Shown: piece after piece, positions 34,192-42,361 of the stretch
How positions within the stretch are numbered: the first letter of the stretch is position 1
Layout: each line of letters opens with the position of its first letter
DNA from: Chitinophagaceae bacterium
Lineage (GTDB): Bacteria; Bacteroidota; Bacteroidia; Chitinophagales; Chitinophagaceae
Assembly: GCA_025923075.1 (NCBI GenBank)
Contig: JAICGN010000021.1
Coordinates: 1-49,728 of the forward strand
Length of the DNA: 49,728 bases
Reading direction: 5' to 3'
Translations under genes and position numbers: made by a program
Notes under the pieces: model-generated
The model's database searches: none
Told to the model about the DNA's origin: nothing
The model's input: only the letters and a program-made list of their open reading frames with translations

Positions 34192-34740
34192 GTGCTTGAA
34201 CTGAATTTTACTCCGTTTCCTGAATTAAAAACGGAAAGGCTTTTATTAAGAAGGCTTGAAAAAACTGATGCAAACGAAATGTTTTTTCTGCGGTCAAATA
34301 ACGATGTCTTGCGTTATTTGGGAAAAGAACCGGCGACCTCAATTAAAGAAGCAGAAGAATTCATTGTCAAAATAAATAAAGCAGTGGATGAAAATGAATC
34401 TATTCTTTGGGGCATTGCACTACTTAGTGATCCCTCTGTAATTATTGGCACTATTTGCCTGTGGAATTTTAAACCGGAAAATTACCGCGGAGAGATCGGC
34501 TATATACTTCATCCAGATCACTGGCGCAAAGGAATAATGAAGGAAGCTATTATTTGTGTTATCGATTATGGTTTTAATGTTTTGAAATTACATAGTATTG
34601 AAGCGTTACTTAGCCCGGAGAATATTGCGTCTTCCGCCATATTGGAAAGCACCGGCTTTATAAAAGAAGGACATTTAAGGGAAAACTTCTATTTCAGGGG
34701 CGAATTCGGTGATACACTAATTTATTCAAAGCTGAAATAA
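34192..34740 (+). CDS. RimJ/RimL-like GNAT acetyltransferase
   Basis: The 182-residue product has the RimJ-like pattern: LKTERLLLRRLEKTDANEMFFLRSNNDVLRYLGKEP, IIGTICLWNFKPENYRGEIGYILHPDHWRKGIMKEAIICVIDYGFNVLKLHSIEALLSPENIASSAILESTGFIKEGHLRENFYFRG. Such enzymes acetylate ribosomal-protein N-termini or small molecules; the target is not identifiable. Start is GTG 34192, ten bases after the upstream GNAT stop; there is no better ATG. Probably cotranscribed with it. Confidence 0.9.
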   Translation: MLELNFTPFPELKTERLLLRRLEKTDANEMFFLRSNNDVLRYLGKEPATSIKEAEEFIVKINKAVDENESILWGIALLSDPSVIIGTICLWNFKPENYRGEIGYILHPDHWRKGIMKEAIICVIDYGFNVLKLHSIEALLSPENIASSAILESTGFIKEGHLRENFYFRGEFGDTLIYSKLK

Positions 34741-34814
34741 AGTAAAGACATTGACGTCGTCTAAAAACCGTTTAAACGTATAATTATAAGTAGTACATTT
34801 AAAAAAGTTTTTTT

Positions 34815-35726
34815 ATGACAACCATTAAGCAGAATTTTTTCTGTGCAGTCCTTTTCTTAATAACAGTATATGGATGTAAAAAGAATGTTGACACAAAAGC
34901 TGACGTGGCTGAAGAAATTGCAACTGCAAAGCCGCCGCCACCGCCACCACCTGTCCATGGCGTTTGCGATTATGATATAAACGAAGCTGCGATCATCGGG
35001 GCGGGCTGGACAAAAACCTTCGAGGATCTTTTTTCAACTAACCTGAATAGCTGGAATATCTGGAATGGTGGGGCTTTCAATAATGAATTACAACTGTACC
35101 AGGGTTCTAATCTTTCAGTAACAAACGGAAATCTCGTTATTGCTGCAAGACAAGAGACCGTTTCTGGCCCTACAACGCCATTTGATCCAACACCAAAAAC
35201 ATTTAATTATACTTCAGGACGAATTGAATCAAAAGCAAATTTTTCTGCATCTGCTTCTTCGCCAAATGTGAGAATGATGGCAAGAATAAAATTGCCATCG
35301 GGCTATGGAATGTGGCCTGCATTCTGGAGTTATGGCGATCCGTGGCCGACACAAGGGGAGATAGATATTTTGGAAGCCAGGGGACAGGAGGATTTTAAGT
35401 ATCAGACAAATTATTTCTATGGAAGGACAGCTAACCGCAACCTTGTTCGCGGTGCTGAAGGGTTTATAACTACAGATGTAAGTCTTCAAACCTGTTATCA
35501 TGTTTATGAAATGATCTGGAGTCAAAATGAACTTAGATTTTATTTTGATGGCGTACAAGTAAAGACAAATTCCGGAAGTTATGTGCCTAGTCTTTTTGGT
35601 AAAACAGAACGAATAACCCTGAATCTTGCAGTGGGAGGACTTTTCTTTTCTAACTTCAATCCTGCGTTAATACAAACGGGAACGATGTATGTCGACTGGG
35701 TAAAAGTATTCACAACCGGGGGATAA
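34815..35726 (+). CDS. GH16 family beta-glucanase-like lipoprotein
   Basis: The 303-residue product has a lipoprotein signal (MTTIKQNFFCAVLFLITVYGCKK, with Cys at the lipobox), a proline-rich linker (PPPPPPPVHGVCD) and a GH16 domain. The catalytic motif is QGEIDILEARG (ExDxxE), with the upstream GMWPAFWSYGDPWP. GH16 enzymes cut beta-1,3 or beta-1,3-1,4 glucans, agarose or carrageenan; which one is not readable. It is anchored at the cell surface or outer membrane and may take part in polysaccharide use. A second GH16 gene lies at 42362-43165. The RibD_C gene follows directly. Confidence 0.9.
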   Translation: MTTIKQNFFCAVLFLITVYGCKKNVDTKADVAEEIATAKPPPPPPPVHGVCDYDINEAAIIGAGWTKTFEDLFSTNLNSWNIWNGGAFNNELQLYQGSNLSVTNGNLVIAARQETVSGPTTPFDPTPKTFNYTSGRIESKANFSASASSPNVRMMARIKLPSGYGMWPAFWSYGDPWPTQGEIDILEARGQEDFKYQTNYFYGRTANRNLVRGAEGFITTDVSLQTCYHVYEMIWSQNELRFYFDGVQVKTNSGSYVPSLFGKTERITLNLAVGGLFFSNFNPALIQTGTMYVDWVKVFTTGG

Positions 35727-35735
35727 TAATTTTTT

Positions 35736-36272
35736 ATGCGAAAGATAATTGCAGGTTTTGCTACAAGCATTGATGGATTTATCGAGGGGCCGAATGGCGA
35801 GATCGATTGGATAATTTATGATACTGAACAATTCAAGGAGCTGGACGAGTCATGGAAGAACATCGATGCCATGTTCCATGGACGCAAAACTTATGAGACA
35901 TCTTTGAAAATGAAAGGAGAGGTAACCGAGGAAATGATTAAACCCTTTGCCCACATGAAGCACTATGTTTTTTCGAATACGCTAAAAGAGGTTGAGGAAG
36001 GATATATTCTTGTAAATGGCGATCTGCAAACTGAGGCAAATAAAATAAGAAACCAACCGGGAAAAGACATTGCCGTTTTTGGTGGCGCAGAATTATTGAG
36101 TTCGTTATTGAATTATGATATGGTAGATGAGCTTTCTTTAGCGTTGTGCCCGTCCATAATTGGAAAGGGAAAAAGTTTTTTTCAGCATATTGAAAAACGA
36201 AGTGATTGGACAGTTAAAGAAGTACAGACATATAAATCGGGGCTTATTTCGATCACCTATCAACGGAAATAA
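35736..36272 (+). CDS. RibD_C/DHFR-like reductase domain protein
   Basis: The 178-residue product begins MRKIIAGFATSIDGFIEGPNGEIDWI, the beginning of RibD C-terminal-type dihydrofolate reductase folds, and continues DAMFHGRKTYETSL, HYVFSNTLKEVEEGYILVNGD, KDIAVFGGAELLSSLLNYDMVDELSLALCPSIIGKGKSFF. The GG motif and 'P...GKG..LF' end match the family, which in bacteria often has no proven substrate despite likeness to riboflavin-pathway reductase. Start ATG 35736 is nine bases after the GH16 stop. Confidence 0.9.
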   Translation: MRKIIAGFATSIDGFIEGPNGEIDWIIYDTEQFKELDESWKNIDAMFHGRKTYETSLKMKGEVTEEMIKPFAHMKHYVFSNTLKEVEEGYILVNGDLQTEANKIRNQPGKDIAVFGGAELLSSLLNYDMVDELSLALCPSIIGKGKSFFQHIEKRSDWTVKEVQTYKSGLISITYQRK

Positions 36273-36299
36273 TAGGAGGCAATAGCTACATTTGCAATA

Positions 36300-37676
36300 A
36301 TGATTTCATCTCTTAACGATTTCCAAAATCCCTTTTTTATTGGAATAGCCGGCACGGGTATGAGTGCATTGGCGCAATACCTGCGGGGCATTGGTAAAAA
36401 TGTTTCAGGCAGTGACCGCTATTTTAGAGAAGGTGAATTTAACGACACAAAGGAAAAACTGGAAGCGGAGGGGATCAAATGTTTTTTACAGGATGGAACA
36501 GGTATTAACAATAACAGTGATCTTATCGTTGTGAGCAGTGCCATTGAAGATACCGTGTATGAGGTGCAGAAAGCAAAGCAATTGAACATCCCAATAATTA
36601 AACGCAGCGAGTTATTGTCGTTGATTGCTGAAAGTAAAAAAACGATTGCGATTGGGGGGACCTCCGGCAAGAGCACGACCACTGCCATGTTATTTGATAT
36701 AATGGAATATGCGGGTCTTCATCCAAGCATAATAAGTGGGGCCGGGCTGACCAGCATCACAAAAGCAGGAAAGATTGGAAATGCAAAAGTCGGGAATGGA
36801 GAATGGCTTGTGATAGAGGCCGATGAAAGCGACGGGTCCATTATTCAGTACAAACCTGAGATCGGTTTATTGCTGAACATTGACAAAGACCATAAAGAAA
36901 TCGATGCGCTGATGGAAATTTTTGCTGTGTTCAAGAATAACAGTAAAACATTTGTCGTGAACCAGTCTCATTCATTGGCAAGAAAGTTATCACAGAATGT
37001 CAATCATGACTTTTCAATAGATGAAAAGATTCCGGCAAAATTTGTAGCAGGAGATTTTAGACAAAACGGGTTAAGCATTCAGTTTGTCATTGACCATTCA
37101 CCATTCACCATTCGCGCATTGGGGAAACATAACATGGAAAATGCAACTGCTGCTATTGCCGTGGCAAATCAAATTGGGGTTGATTTGCCTGCGTGTGCAT
37201 CTGCCTTAAAAAATTATGAAGGGATTTACCGTCGCCACCAGGTATATGGGACTAAGGGTGGTGTTTGGATGATCGATGATTATGCTCATAACCCGGCAAA
37301 ATGCGCAGCAAGTATAATAGCTTGCCAGCCCGTGGCCCCAAAAGTTATCGCCTGGTTTCAGCCACACGGTTATGCCCCAACAAAATTTTTGAGAAATGAT
37401 TTTGTTGATGAAATAGCAAAAGCATTGAGACCAAAAGACGAAATCTGGATGAGTGAAATTTTTTATGCAGGTGGTACGACAACAAAGGATATTTCTTCAA
37501 ATGATCTTATAAACGATCTGAAAGCCAGAGGTAACAAGGCTTTTTTTGTTGAAAATAGAAATGATCTTGTAAAAGCTATACGTCCTCATTTGACCGATAA
37601 TTGTGTACTATTGCTGATGGGAGCAAGAGATCCATCATTGGAACAATTTGCAAAACAAGTTTGGACTGAATTGTAA
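36300..37676 (+). CDS. MurC/Mpl-type Mur ligase family protein
   Basis: The 458-residue product has the three-domain Mur ligase order: N-terminal Rossmann (FFIGIAGTGMSALAQYLRGIGKNVSGSDR), a central ATPase with the P-loop IGGTSGKSTTTAM and the metal/substrate motif EADESDGS, and a C-terminal domain with DDYAHNPAK. The P-loop has Ser where MurC and Mpl have His (GTHGKT), and the NP in DDYAHNP differs from MurC's HHP, so it may be a specialised ligase rather than the essential MurC. It has a short heptamer repeat at 37093-37113. Its stop lies directly before the hutI start (no gap), so they form one unit. Confidence 0.88.
   Translation: MISSLNDFQNPFFIGIAGTGMSALAQYLRGIGKNVSGSDRYFREGEFNDTKEKLEAEGIKCFLQDGTGINNNSDLIVVSSAIEDTVYEVQKAKQLNIPIIKRSELLSLIAESKKTIAIGGTSGKSTTTAMLFDIMEYAGLHPSIISGAGLTSITKAGKIGNAKVGNGEWLVIEADESDGSIIQYKPEIGLLLNIDKDHKEIDALMEIFAVFKNNSKTFVVNQSHSLARKLSQNVNHDFSIDEKIPAKFVAGDFRQNGLSIQFVIDHSPFTIRALGKHNMENATAAIAVANQIGVDLPACASALKNYEGIYRRHQVYGTKGGVWMIDDYAHNPAKCAASIIACQPVAPKVIAWFQPHGYAPTKFLRNDFVDEIAKALRPKDEIWMSEIFYAGGTTTKDISSNDLINDLKARGNKAFFVENRNDLVKAIRPHLTDNCVLLLMGARDPSLEQFAKQVWTEL
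37093..37113 (+). repeat. three tandem heptamers inside the Mur ligase gene
   Basis: ACCATTC repeats three times exactly (37093-37099, 37100-37106, 37107-37113), equal to the register TCACCAT. It encodes part of DHSPFTIR (residues about 264-272), between two beta strands of the central domain. Seven bases is not a multiple of three, so each unit is read in a different frame. The unit shares the TCA trinucleotide with the repeats in hutI and trpG. Confidence 0.75.
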
Positions 37677-38915
37677 ATGGATACGCTTATTTCCAATATA
37701 AAGCAGTTGGTGAATACAAGAGAAGAATCAAAACTTCTGCGGGGAACGGAGTTGTCAGTTCTTCCTTGTATTGAAAATGCCTTTGTAATAATTGAAGATG
37801 GAACAATCGTGGAATATGGAGTAATGTCAAGCCTCAAACATCAAACATCAAATTTCAAACAAACTATTGATGCTTCTGGTCAGTTCATCTTTCCATGCTG
37901 GTGCGATTCTCACACGCATCTCGTTTTTGCGGCAAGTCGTGAAGAAGAGTTTGTTGATAAAATAAAAGGGATGAGTTATGCTGACATTGCTGCAAAAGGA
38001 GGCGGCATTTTAAACTCCGCCCGGAAACTGAATGAAATGACTGAGGATGAATTATTCAATGTTTCATGGAAACGCCTGGAGGAGGTGAGTAAGTTAGGCA
38101 CAGGGGCAATCGAAATTAAAAGTGGGTATGGATTGACAGTTGAAGGCGAATTGAAAATGCTTCACGTCATAAAGAGATTAAAAGATCGATCTGCTCTTTC
38201 TATTAAATCGACTTTCCTTGGGGGCCATACATATCCCCTGGCGTATAAGGAAGATCACCAGGGTTATATTGATCTTATCATAAATGAAATGTTGCCGGTG
38301 ATTGCAAAAGAAAAATTGGCTGACTTTATTGATGTGTTTTGTGAAAATGGTTTTTTTTCTCCGGAAGAAACTGAAACGATTTCTAAAGCAGGTATGCGTT
38401 ACGGCTTGAAACCAAAGATCCACGCAAACCAGCTGAATTTTTCAGGTGGAGTAGAAACGGGAATAAAACTGGGAGCGGTTTCAGTCGATCATCTTGAAAC
38501 TGTTAATGGAGATATTATCAATAAACTTGCGAAGTCTGAAACAATTGGAACCTTGCTGCCAACCGCTGCTTTTTTTCTTCGTATGCCATTTCAACCAGCA
38601 AGACAAATGATCGATGCGGGTTGTGCCATTGCTTTGGCGTCTGATTATAATCCGGGGTCGTCTCCTTCGGGGAATATGAATTTGGTTGTCGCCATGAGTT
38701 GTAGTGGAATGCAAATGTTGCCGGAAGAAGCAATTAATGCGGCTACGATCAATGGCGCATATGCCATGCAACTGCAAAATGAAGTGGGAAGCATCACCGC
38801 TGGTAAAAAAGCAAATTTGATCTTTTCGAAACCTATGCCTTCATTGGCATACATGCCTTATTCTTTTGGATCAAATCTGATTGACAAAGTGATGATAAAC
38901 GGCGAAATCGCTTGA
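37677..38915 (+). CDS. hutI: imidazolonepropionase (HutI)
   Basis: The 412-residue product is a metal-dependent amidohydrolase of histidine breakdown that hydrolyses 4-imidazolone-5-propionate to formiminoglutamate. Diagnostic blocks are DSHTHLVFAASREEEF (HxH metal site), GGHTYPLAYKEDHQGYID, KIHANQLNFSGG (His ligand) and ALASDYNPGSSPSGNM (Asp ligand). Length matches HutI (about 410). hutH and hutU are not next to it; the gene instead follows a Mur ligase with no intervening base, so expression is linked to that ligase. It contains a heptamer-repeat insertion near residue 53-62. It converges on the Pr6Pr gene with seven bases between. Confidence 0.93.
   Translation: MDTLISNIKQLVNTREESKLLRGTELSVLPCIENAFVIIEDGTIVEYGVMSSLKHQTSNFKQTIDASGQFIFPCWCDSHTHLVFAASREEEFVDKIKGMSYADIAAKGGGILNSARKLNEMTEDELFNVSWKRLEEVSKLGTGAIEIKSGYGLTVEGELKMLHVIKRLKDRSALSIKSTFLGGHTYPLAYKEDHQGYIDLIINEMLPVIAKEKLADFIDVFCENGFFSPEETETISKAGMRYGLKPKIHANQLNFSGGVETGIKLGAVSVDHLETVNGDIINKLAKSETIGTLLPTAAFFLRMPFQPARQMIDAGCAIALASDYNPGSSPSGNMNLVVAMSCSGMQMLPEEAINAATINGAYAMQLQNEVGSITAGKKANLIFSKPMPSLAYMPYSFGSNLIDKVMINGEIA
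37834..37861 (+). repeat. four tandem heptamers inside hutI
   Basis: Units in order are TCAAACA, TCAAACA, TCAAATT, TCAAACA (37834-37840, 37841-37847, 37848-37854, 37855-37861). They encode KHQTSNFKQ in the beta-sandwich region before the DSHTH metal motif, in a stretch where homologues are shorter. The first 13 bases, TCAAACATCAAAC, recur exactly in trpG at 48074-48086. Confidence 0.85.
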
Positions 38916-38922
38916 TACGAAT

Positions 38923-39576
38923 CTAACTCACAACTTTCTTTCCGTCATTGTCAAATTTTTTTATGAGTTTGCCGGTAGCAATTAATGCTAGCGACAGAAA
39001 GAAGATAACAAGTAACACGCCGCCTGCATTTAACAGCGCTTTACTATAGCCGAGCACATTTATGTCAACAAAAGGGTATGGATAAAATTTTGTGATAACG
39101 CCGTGAATAATTGCATAGCTCATGTATAGTATTGGATAAATAAGCCAGGAAAAAGCATTTTTCCATTTTAATTGTTCAATTGGAACAAATAGTAACCAGA
39201 ATAGAATGAATAGTGCAGGAATGATAACGTGTAATAATTCATCAACAATTTTTTGTAATCCTTCAGGTTGCCAGGTTGAACGTAAAATAACATTATAAAC
39301 AATCCCTACAATTGTAATATAGATTGTAATGGCTGTAATTGTTGTGGCTTTCGTAAAAAGTCTGCCGATACCCGAATTACCGCTAAAAAAAATAACAGTG
39401 AAACACAGCGCAACAACGATGTTGGTATCAATGGTAAAGAAACTAAAAAAACGAAGAATTGTTTCGGGAAAAGACACGACGCTGTTTGTTATCATTAAAT
39501 AAAACTGGGCTATGATTGCAAACCATGCGATCAACGCTCCAACTAAGGCGATTATCCTTGCTGATTTTTTTTGCAT
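38923..39576 (-). CDS. Pr6Pr-type six-helix membrane protein
   Basis: The 217-residue product has six hydrophobic helices: IALVGALIAWFAIIAQFYLMI, FFTIDTNIVVALCFTVIFF, ATTITAITIYITIVGIVYNVIL, LLHVIIPALFILFWLLFV, WLIYPILYMSYAIIHGVI and LNAGGVLLVIFFLSLALIATG. The order, with FFSFFTIDTNIVVAL in helix 2, IVGIVYNVILR in helix 3 and YPFVDINVLGY between helices 5 and 6, matches the Pr6Pr family of Bacteroidota and Actinobacteria. Its function is unknown. Start ATG 39576. Confidence 0.87.
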   Translation of the reverse strand: MQKKSARIIALVGALIAWFAIIAQFYLMITNSVVSFPETILRFFSFFTIDTNIVVALCFTVIFFSGNSGIGRLFTKATTITAITIYITIVGIVYNVILRSTWQPEGLQKIVDELLHVIIPALFILFWLLFVPIEQLKWKNAFSWLIYPILYMSYAIIHGVITKFYPYPFVDINVLGYSKALLNAGGVLLVIFFLSLALIATGKLIKKFDNDGKKVVS

Positions 39577-39663
39577 ATGGGAATAGTTGAGCAGGCCAAT
39601 AATAGGTTTGTTAAAGCTATTTTATTCCGCACTGTATATGTCTTTTGTTCAGCAGAAACGCGA

Positions 39664-39797
39664 ATGCTGAACACTTCGCCTCGTTTAGTGCAGGGTGTGC
39701 GTCGCAACAAGCCTCAAGTCGGATACAGTCGACTACATTATCAAGGTCCATTAATTGCGGAGATTGCTTCGGCCTCCTTTGTCGGTCTCGCAAAGAA
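39664..39797 (-). repeat. degenerate interspersed intergenic repeat (GCGAG...GAAGCAATCTC type)
   Basis: Read on the minus strand, the segment starts TTTGCGAGACC, continues to GAAGCAATCTC (39760-39770 on plus) and later to a GAGGCTTGTTGCGACGC stretch. This recalls the frequent bacterial intergenic repeat with ATTGCGAG and GAAGCAATCTC, and its ends are imperfect inverted copies of each other. It abuts the S9 peptidase stop exactly. GC content is higher than in neighbouring spacers. The rest of the spacer to 39576 shows nothing else. Confidence 0.5.
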
Positions 39798-42233
39798 TCA
39801 AAACGCTTTCTGCTTATCACCACCTGCCGCATTCTTATCAGCATTTTTTACGTATTTCTCCACCCACGCATATTGCTCGTACAAAAGATGGAGGATATTT
39901 TCTCTTGCCGCATAGCCGTGGCTTTCGTATGGTAATAACACGAACCTTACCGTGCCGCCATGTCCCTTGATCGCATTGAACATTCTTTCACTTTGGATCG
40001 GGTAAGTGCCGGTGTTGTTATCCAGCTCGCCATGAACAAGAAGTATCGGTGTTTTAATTTTATCTGCACTCATAAAAGGACTCATATCATTATACAGATC
40101 AGGTGCCTGCCAGTAGGTGCGGTCTTCATTTTGAAAACCAAATGGTGTAAGTGAACGATTGTATGCGCCGCTGCGTGCAATGCCTGCTTTAAAAAGATTG
40201 GTATGAGCAAGCAGGTTTGCTGTCATAAATGCGCCGTAACTGTGTCCGCCAACGGCAACACGATTTCTGTCACCAACACCCATTTCATCTAATTTGTTTA
40301 TCGCTGCTTCGGCGTTCATCCGTAACTGATCATTGAAATTATCATTTGGCTTTTTGTCTTTCTCAGTTGCAACGATCGGCATTTCGGCATTGTTGAGCAC
40401 TGCATAACCCTGGGTGACATAACAAACAGGCGTGCCATAGCTTATAAATGTAAATTTATGTTCGCTGCCACGGACCTGCGCCGCATCTGCTGCAGAATTA
40501 AATTCGGCAGGATAGGCCCACATGATCACCGGAAGTTTTCCGTCTTTTTTGGGATCATAGCCTTTGGGTAAATACAGGTCGCCCGTTAGGTCAACGCCGT
40601 CTTCTCTTTTATATTTTATTTTTTGTTTGCTTATACCTTCCAGTTGCGGATAGGGGTTTGTGAAATTGGTTATTTGCCTGTCAGCAATTTTGAGTTTCAG
40701 ATTTTTTATCCAGTAATTGGGGACTTCTTTTTCGCTTTCCTTTCTTGTCAGCAATTCAAGTTTATCAGGATTCAGCACTCGAATAATGTTTTCAAAATAA
40801 CCTTCGCTGCAGCGCCAGATTATATCAAGCTTTTTTGTATTGAGATCGAATGTGGCAAGAAAGGGCAGATCACCATTCGGTGAAGCGCCGGTTGTATTAT
40901 TCAGCAACAGCTTATTTCCATTGTCAATCACTTTGATCACATCAATTCCAAATTGATTCTTTTCTGTCACAGGAGTCCCGGGATTTGAATAATTATCAGT
41001 TGTATTTCTTTCCGTTAACTTTTCAAACTGACCGGTTGTGGGATTGTATCTATTCGTTCTTGTTACCTGTTTGCTGGTAAGTCCTTCATTAACCAATGCA
41101 ATTGTTGAATTGCCCCAGTTAGTAAAACGGTAGCGCATTTCAGTTTTAAAAAGTTCTTTGGGTTGCCCGCTAAATGGCGCGCTGAGTGCAAACACAGCAT
41201 CATGAAAGTCCACTTTCGTTTTTATCAAACCACTATCAAGCGGCATGCACCAAATGACGGTGGCTGCTTCATCATCTCTCCATCCAAATGATCTTGCCAC
41301 ATTTTGAACATTATCATTTCCACTTGGCGCTGTTTCTGAAGAGGGAAGATCGGCCAACATTTTTATTTGTTTGCCATTCATATCGGTGATCATAACAGTA
41401 GCGGGAAACCCAAAAGCTGGTACCAGATATGAAAATGGTTTTTTGATCGTACGAAGCATCATGTATTTTTTATCGGGAGAAACTGAAATGCTTGTATAAA
41501 TAGATGGCTGGCCAATTTTTGTCTCTGTACCATTCACATTTTTTACTAATTGAGTTGTTCCATAAAATTCAAATAGCTGTTCATCATAAGGATTTTTGAT
41601 CATGTCCTGGAAGGTGGGACGTGGTGATGCTTTGCCATAATTTTCCTGAAGGGTGGGGCCTTTGGGTACTGGTGATTTTGGAGGCGCTGCACTTAATGGT
41701 TTTACGATAGTACGATACAACAGCGTGTTATCATCTATCCATTGGTAGCTTCCTGAAATTGTGTTTAGCGGCTGCTTATTTACTTTCATTGCCTTTTGCG
41801 TAGCCACATCGATAACATACAGATCAACGCGATCAGAACTTGTATGCGTAAAAGCAATTTTTTTATCATTAGGACTCCAGTTAACGCTGCCGGCCATTAA
41901 GGGTGAAGGCAAGCCGGTGATTTTAAATTCCTTATTTGATGAGAGATTTTTAAACCACAGATCATTGATAAAGGTCTGTCGGCTTGGTGCAAAATTGTTT
42001 GGGTTGATGCGCAACCCTGCAATTCTTAATTCAGGACGAGCTAATTCTTCCACAGATGGGTAACTATTACTCTGAGTAAACAACATCCACTCGGCTTTGT
42101 CGTCAAGACTTACATTTGGCGTTGGTTTAACCAGCACAAGATCCATGATCTCTTTGGGTGGAGTTTTATAACCATCTTGCGCAAATAATTGGGCAGAAGA
42201 AACAAAGAGCAGCAGTAAGAATAGTTTTCTCAT
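39798..42233 (-). CDS. exported S9-family prolyl oligopeptidase-like peptidase
   Basis: The 811-residue product has a signal peptide (MRKLFLLLLFVSSAQLFAQ), a beta-propeller-like N-terminal half (repeated strands such as GSVNWSPNDKKIAFTHTSSDRVDLYVID and YTSISVSPDKKYMMLRTIK) and a C-terminal alpha/beta-hydrolase. The triad is complete: Ser in GGHSYGAFM, Asp in LVHGELDNNTGT, His in PYESHGYAARENI. Family S9 peptidases cut after Pro or Glu; this looks closest to the glutamyl-endopeptidase-like group. It acts on peptides in the periplasm or outside. A degenerate repeat lies directly after the stop. Confidence 0.9.
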   Translation of the reverse strand: MRKLFLLLLFVSSAQLFAQDGYKTPPKEIMDLVLVKPTPNVSLDDKAEWMLFTQSNSYPSVEELARPELRIAGLRINPNNFAPSRQTFINDLWFKNLSSNKEFKITGLPSPLMAGSVNWSPNDKKIAFTHTSSDRVDLYVIDVATQKAMKVNKQPLNTISGSYQWIDDNTLLYRTIVKPLSAAPPKSPVPKGPTLQENYGKASPRPTFQDMIKNPYDEQLFEFYGTTQLVKNVNGTETKIGQPSIYTSISVSPDKKYMMLRTIKKPFSYLVPAFGFPATVMITDMNGKQIKMLADLPSSETAPSGNDNVQNVARSFGWRDDEAATVIWCMPLDSGLIKTKVDFHDAVFALSAPFSGQPKELFKTEMRYRFTNWGNSTIALVNEGLTSKQVTRTNRYNPTTGQFEKLTERNTTDNYSNPGTPVTEKNQFGIDVIKVIDNGNKLLLNNTTGASPNGDLPFLATFDLNTKKLDIIWRCSEGYFENIIRVLNPDKLELLTRKESEKEVPNYWIKNLKLKIADRQITNFTNPYPQLEGISKQKIKYKREDGVDLTGDLYLPKGYDPKKDGKLPVIMWAYPAEFNSAADAAQVRGSEHKFTFISYGTPVCYVTQGYAVLNNAEMPIVATEKDKKPNDNFNDQLRMNAEAAINKLDEMGVGDRNRVAVGGHSYGAFMTANLLAHTNLFKAGIARSGAYNRSLTPFGFQNEDRTYWQAPDLYNDMSPFMSADKIKTPILLVHGELDNNTGTYPIQSERMFNAIKGHGGTVRFVLLPYESHGYAARENILHLLYEQYAWVEKYVKNADKNAAGGDKQKAF

Positions 42234-42273
42234 GAGTGATTGTTTTAGTATTTAAACCTTACCCTCGTTCCTT

Positions 42274-42290
42274 CTCCACTTCAGGCGGAG
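42274..42290. repeat. small imperfect palindrome (CTCC...GGCGGAG)
   Basis: CTCCACTTCAGGCGGAG lies in the spacer between the S9 and GH16 genes. It matches 13 of 17 positions of the hairpin CTCCGCCACCGGCGGAG in the trp leader (46220-46236). The same core GGCGGA recurs at 46277-46282. I read it as a copy of one small palindromic repeat family. Confidence 0.5.
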
Positions 42291-42361
42291 CGGGAGGCCC
42301 GGCAATTTATTCATCATTATTACATAATTCATTAATATCATGAATCCTCCTTTACTCCTCT

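Noticed and set aside
39571-39970. Several rightward open frames opposite the S9 peptidase end and repeat
   Set aside because: They lie opposite a clear peptidase reading frame or in the degenerate repeat and have no recognisable protein character.
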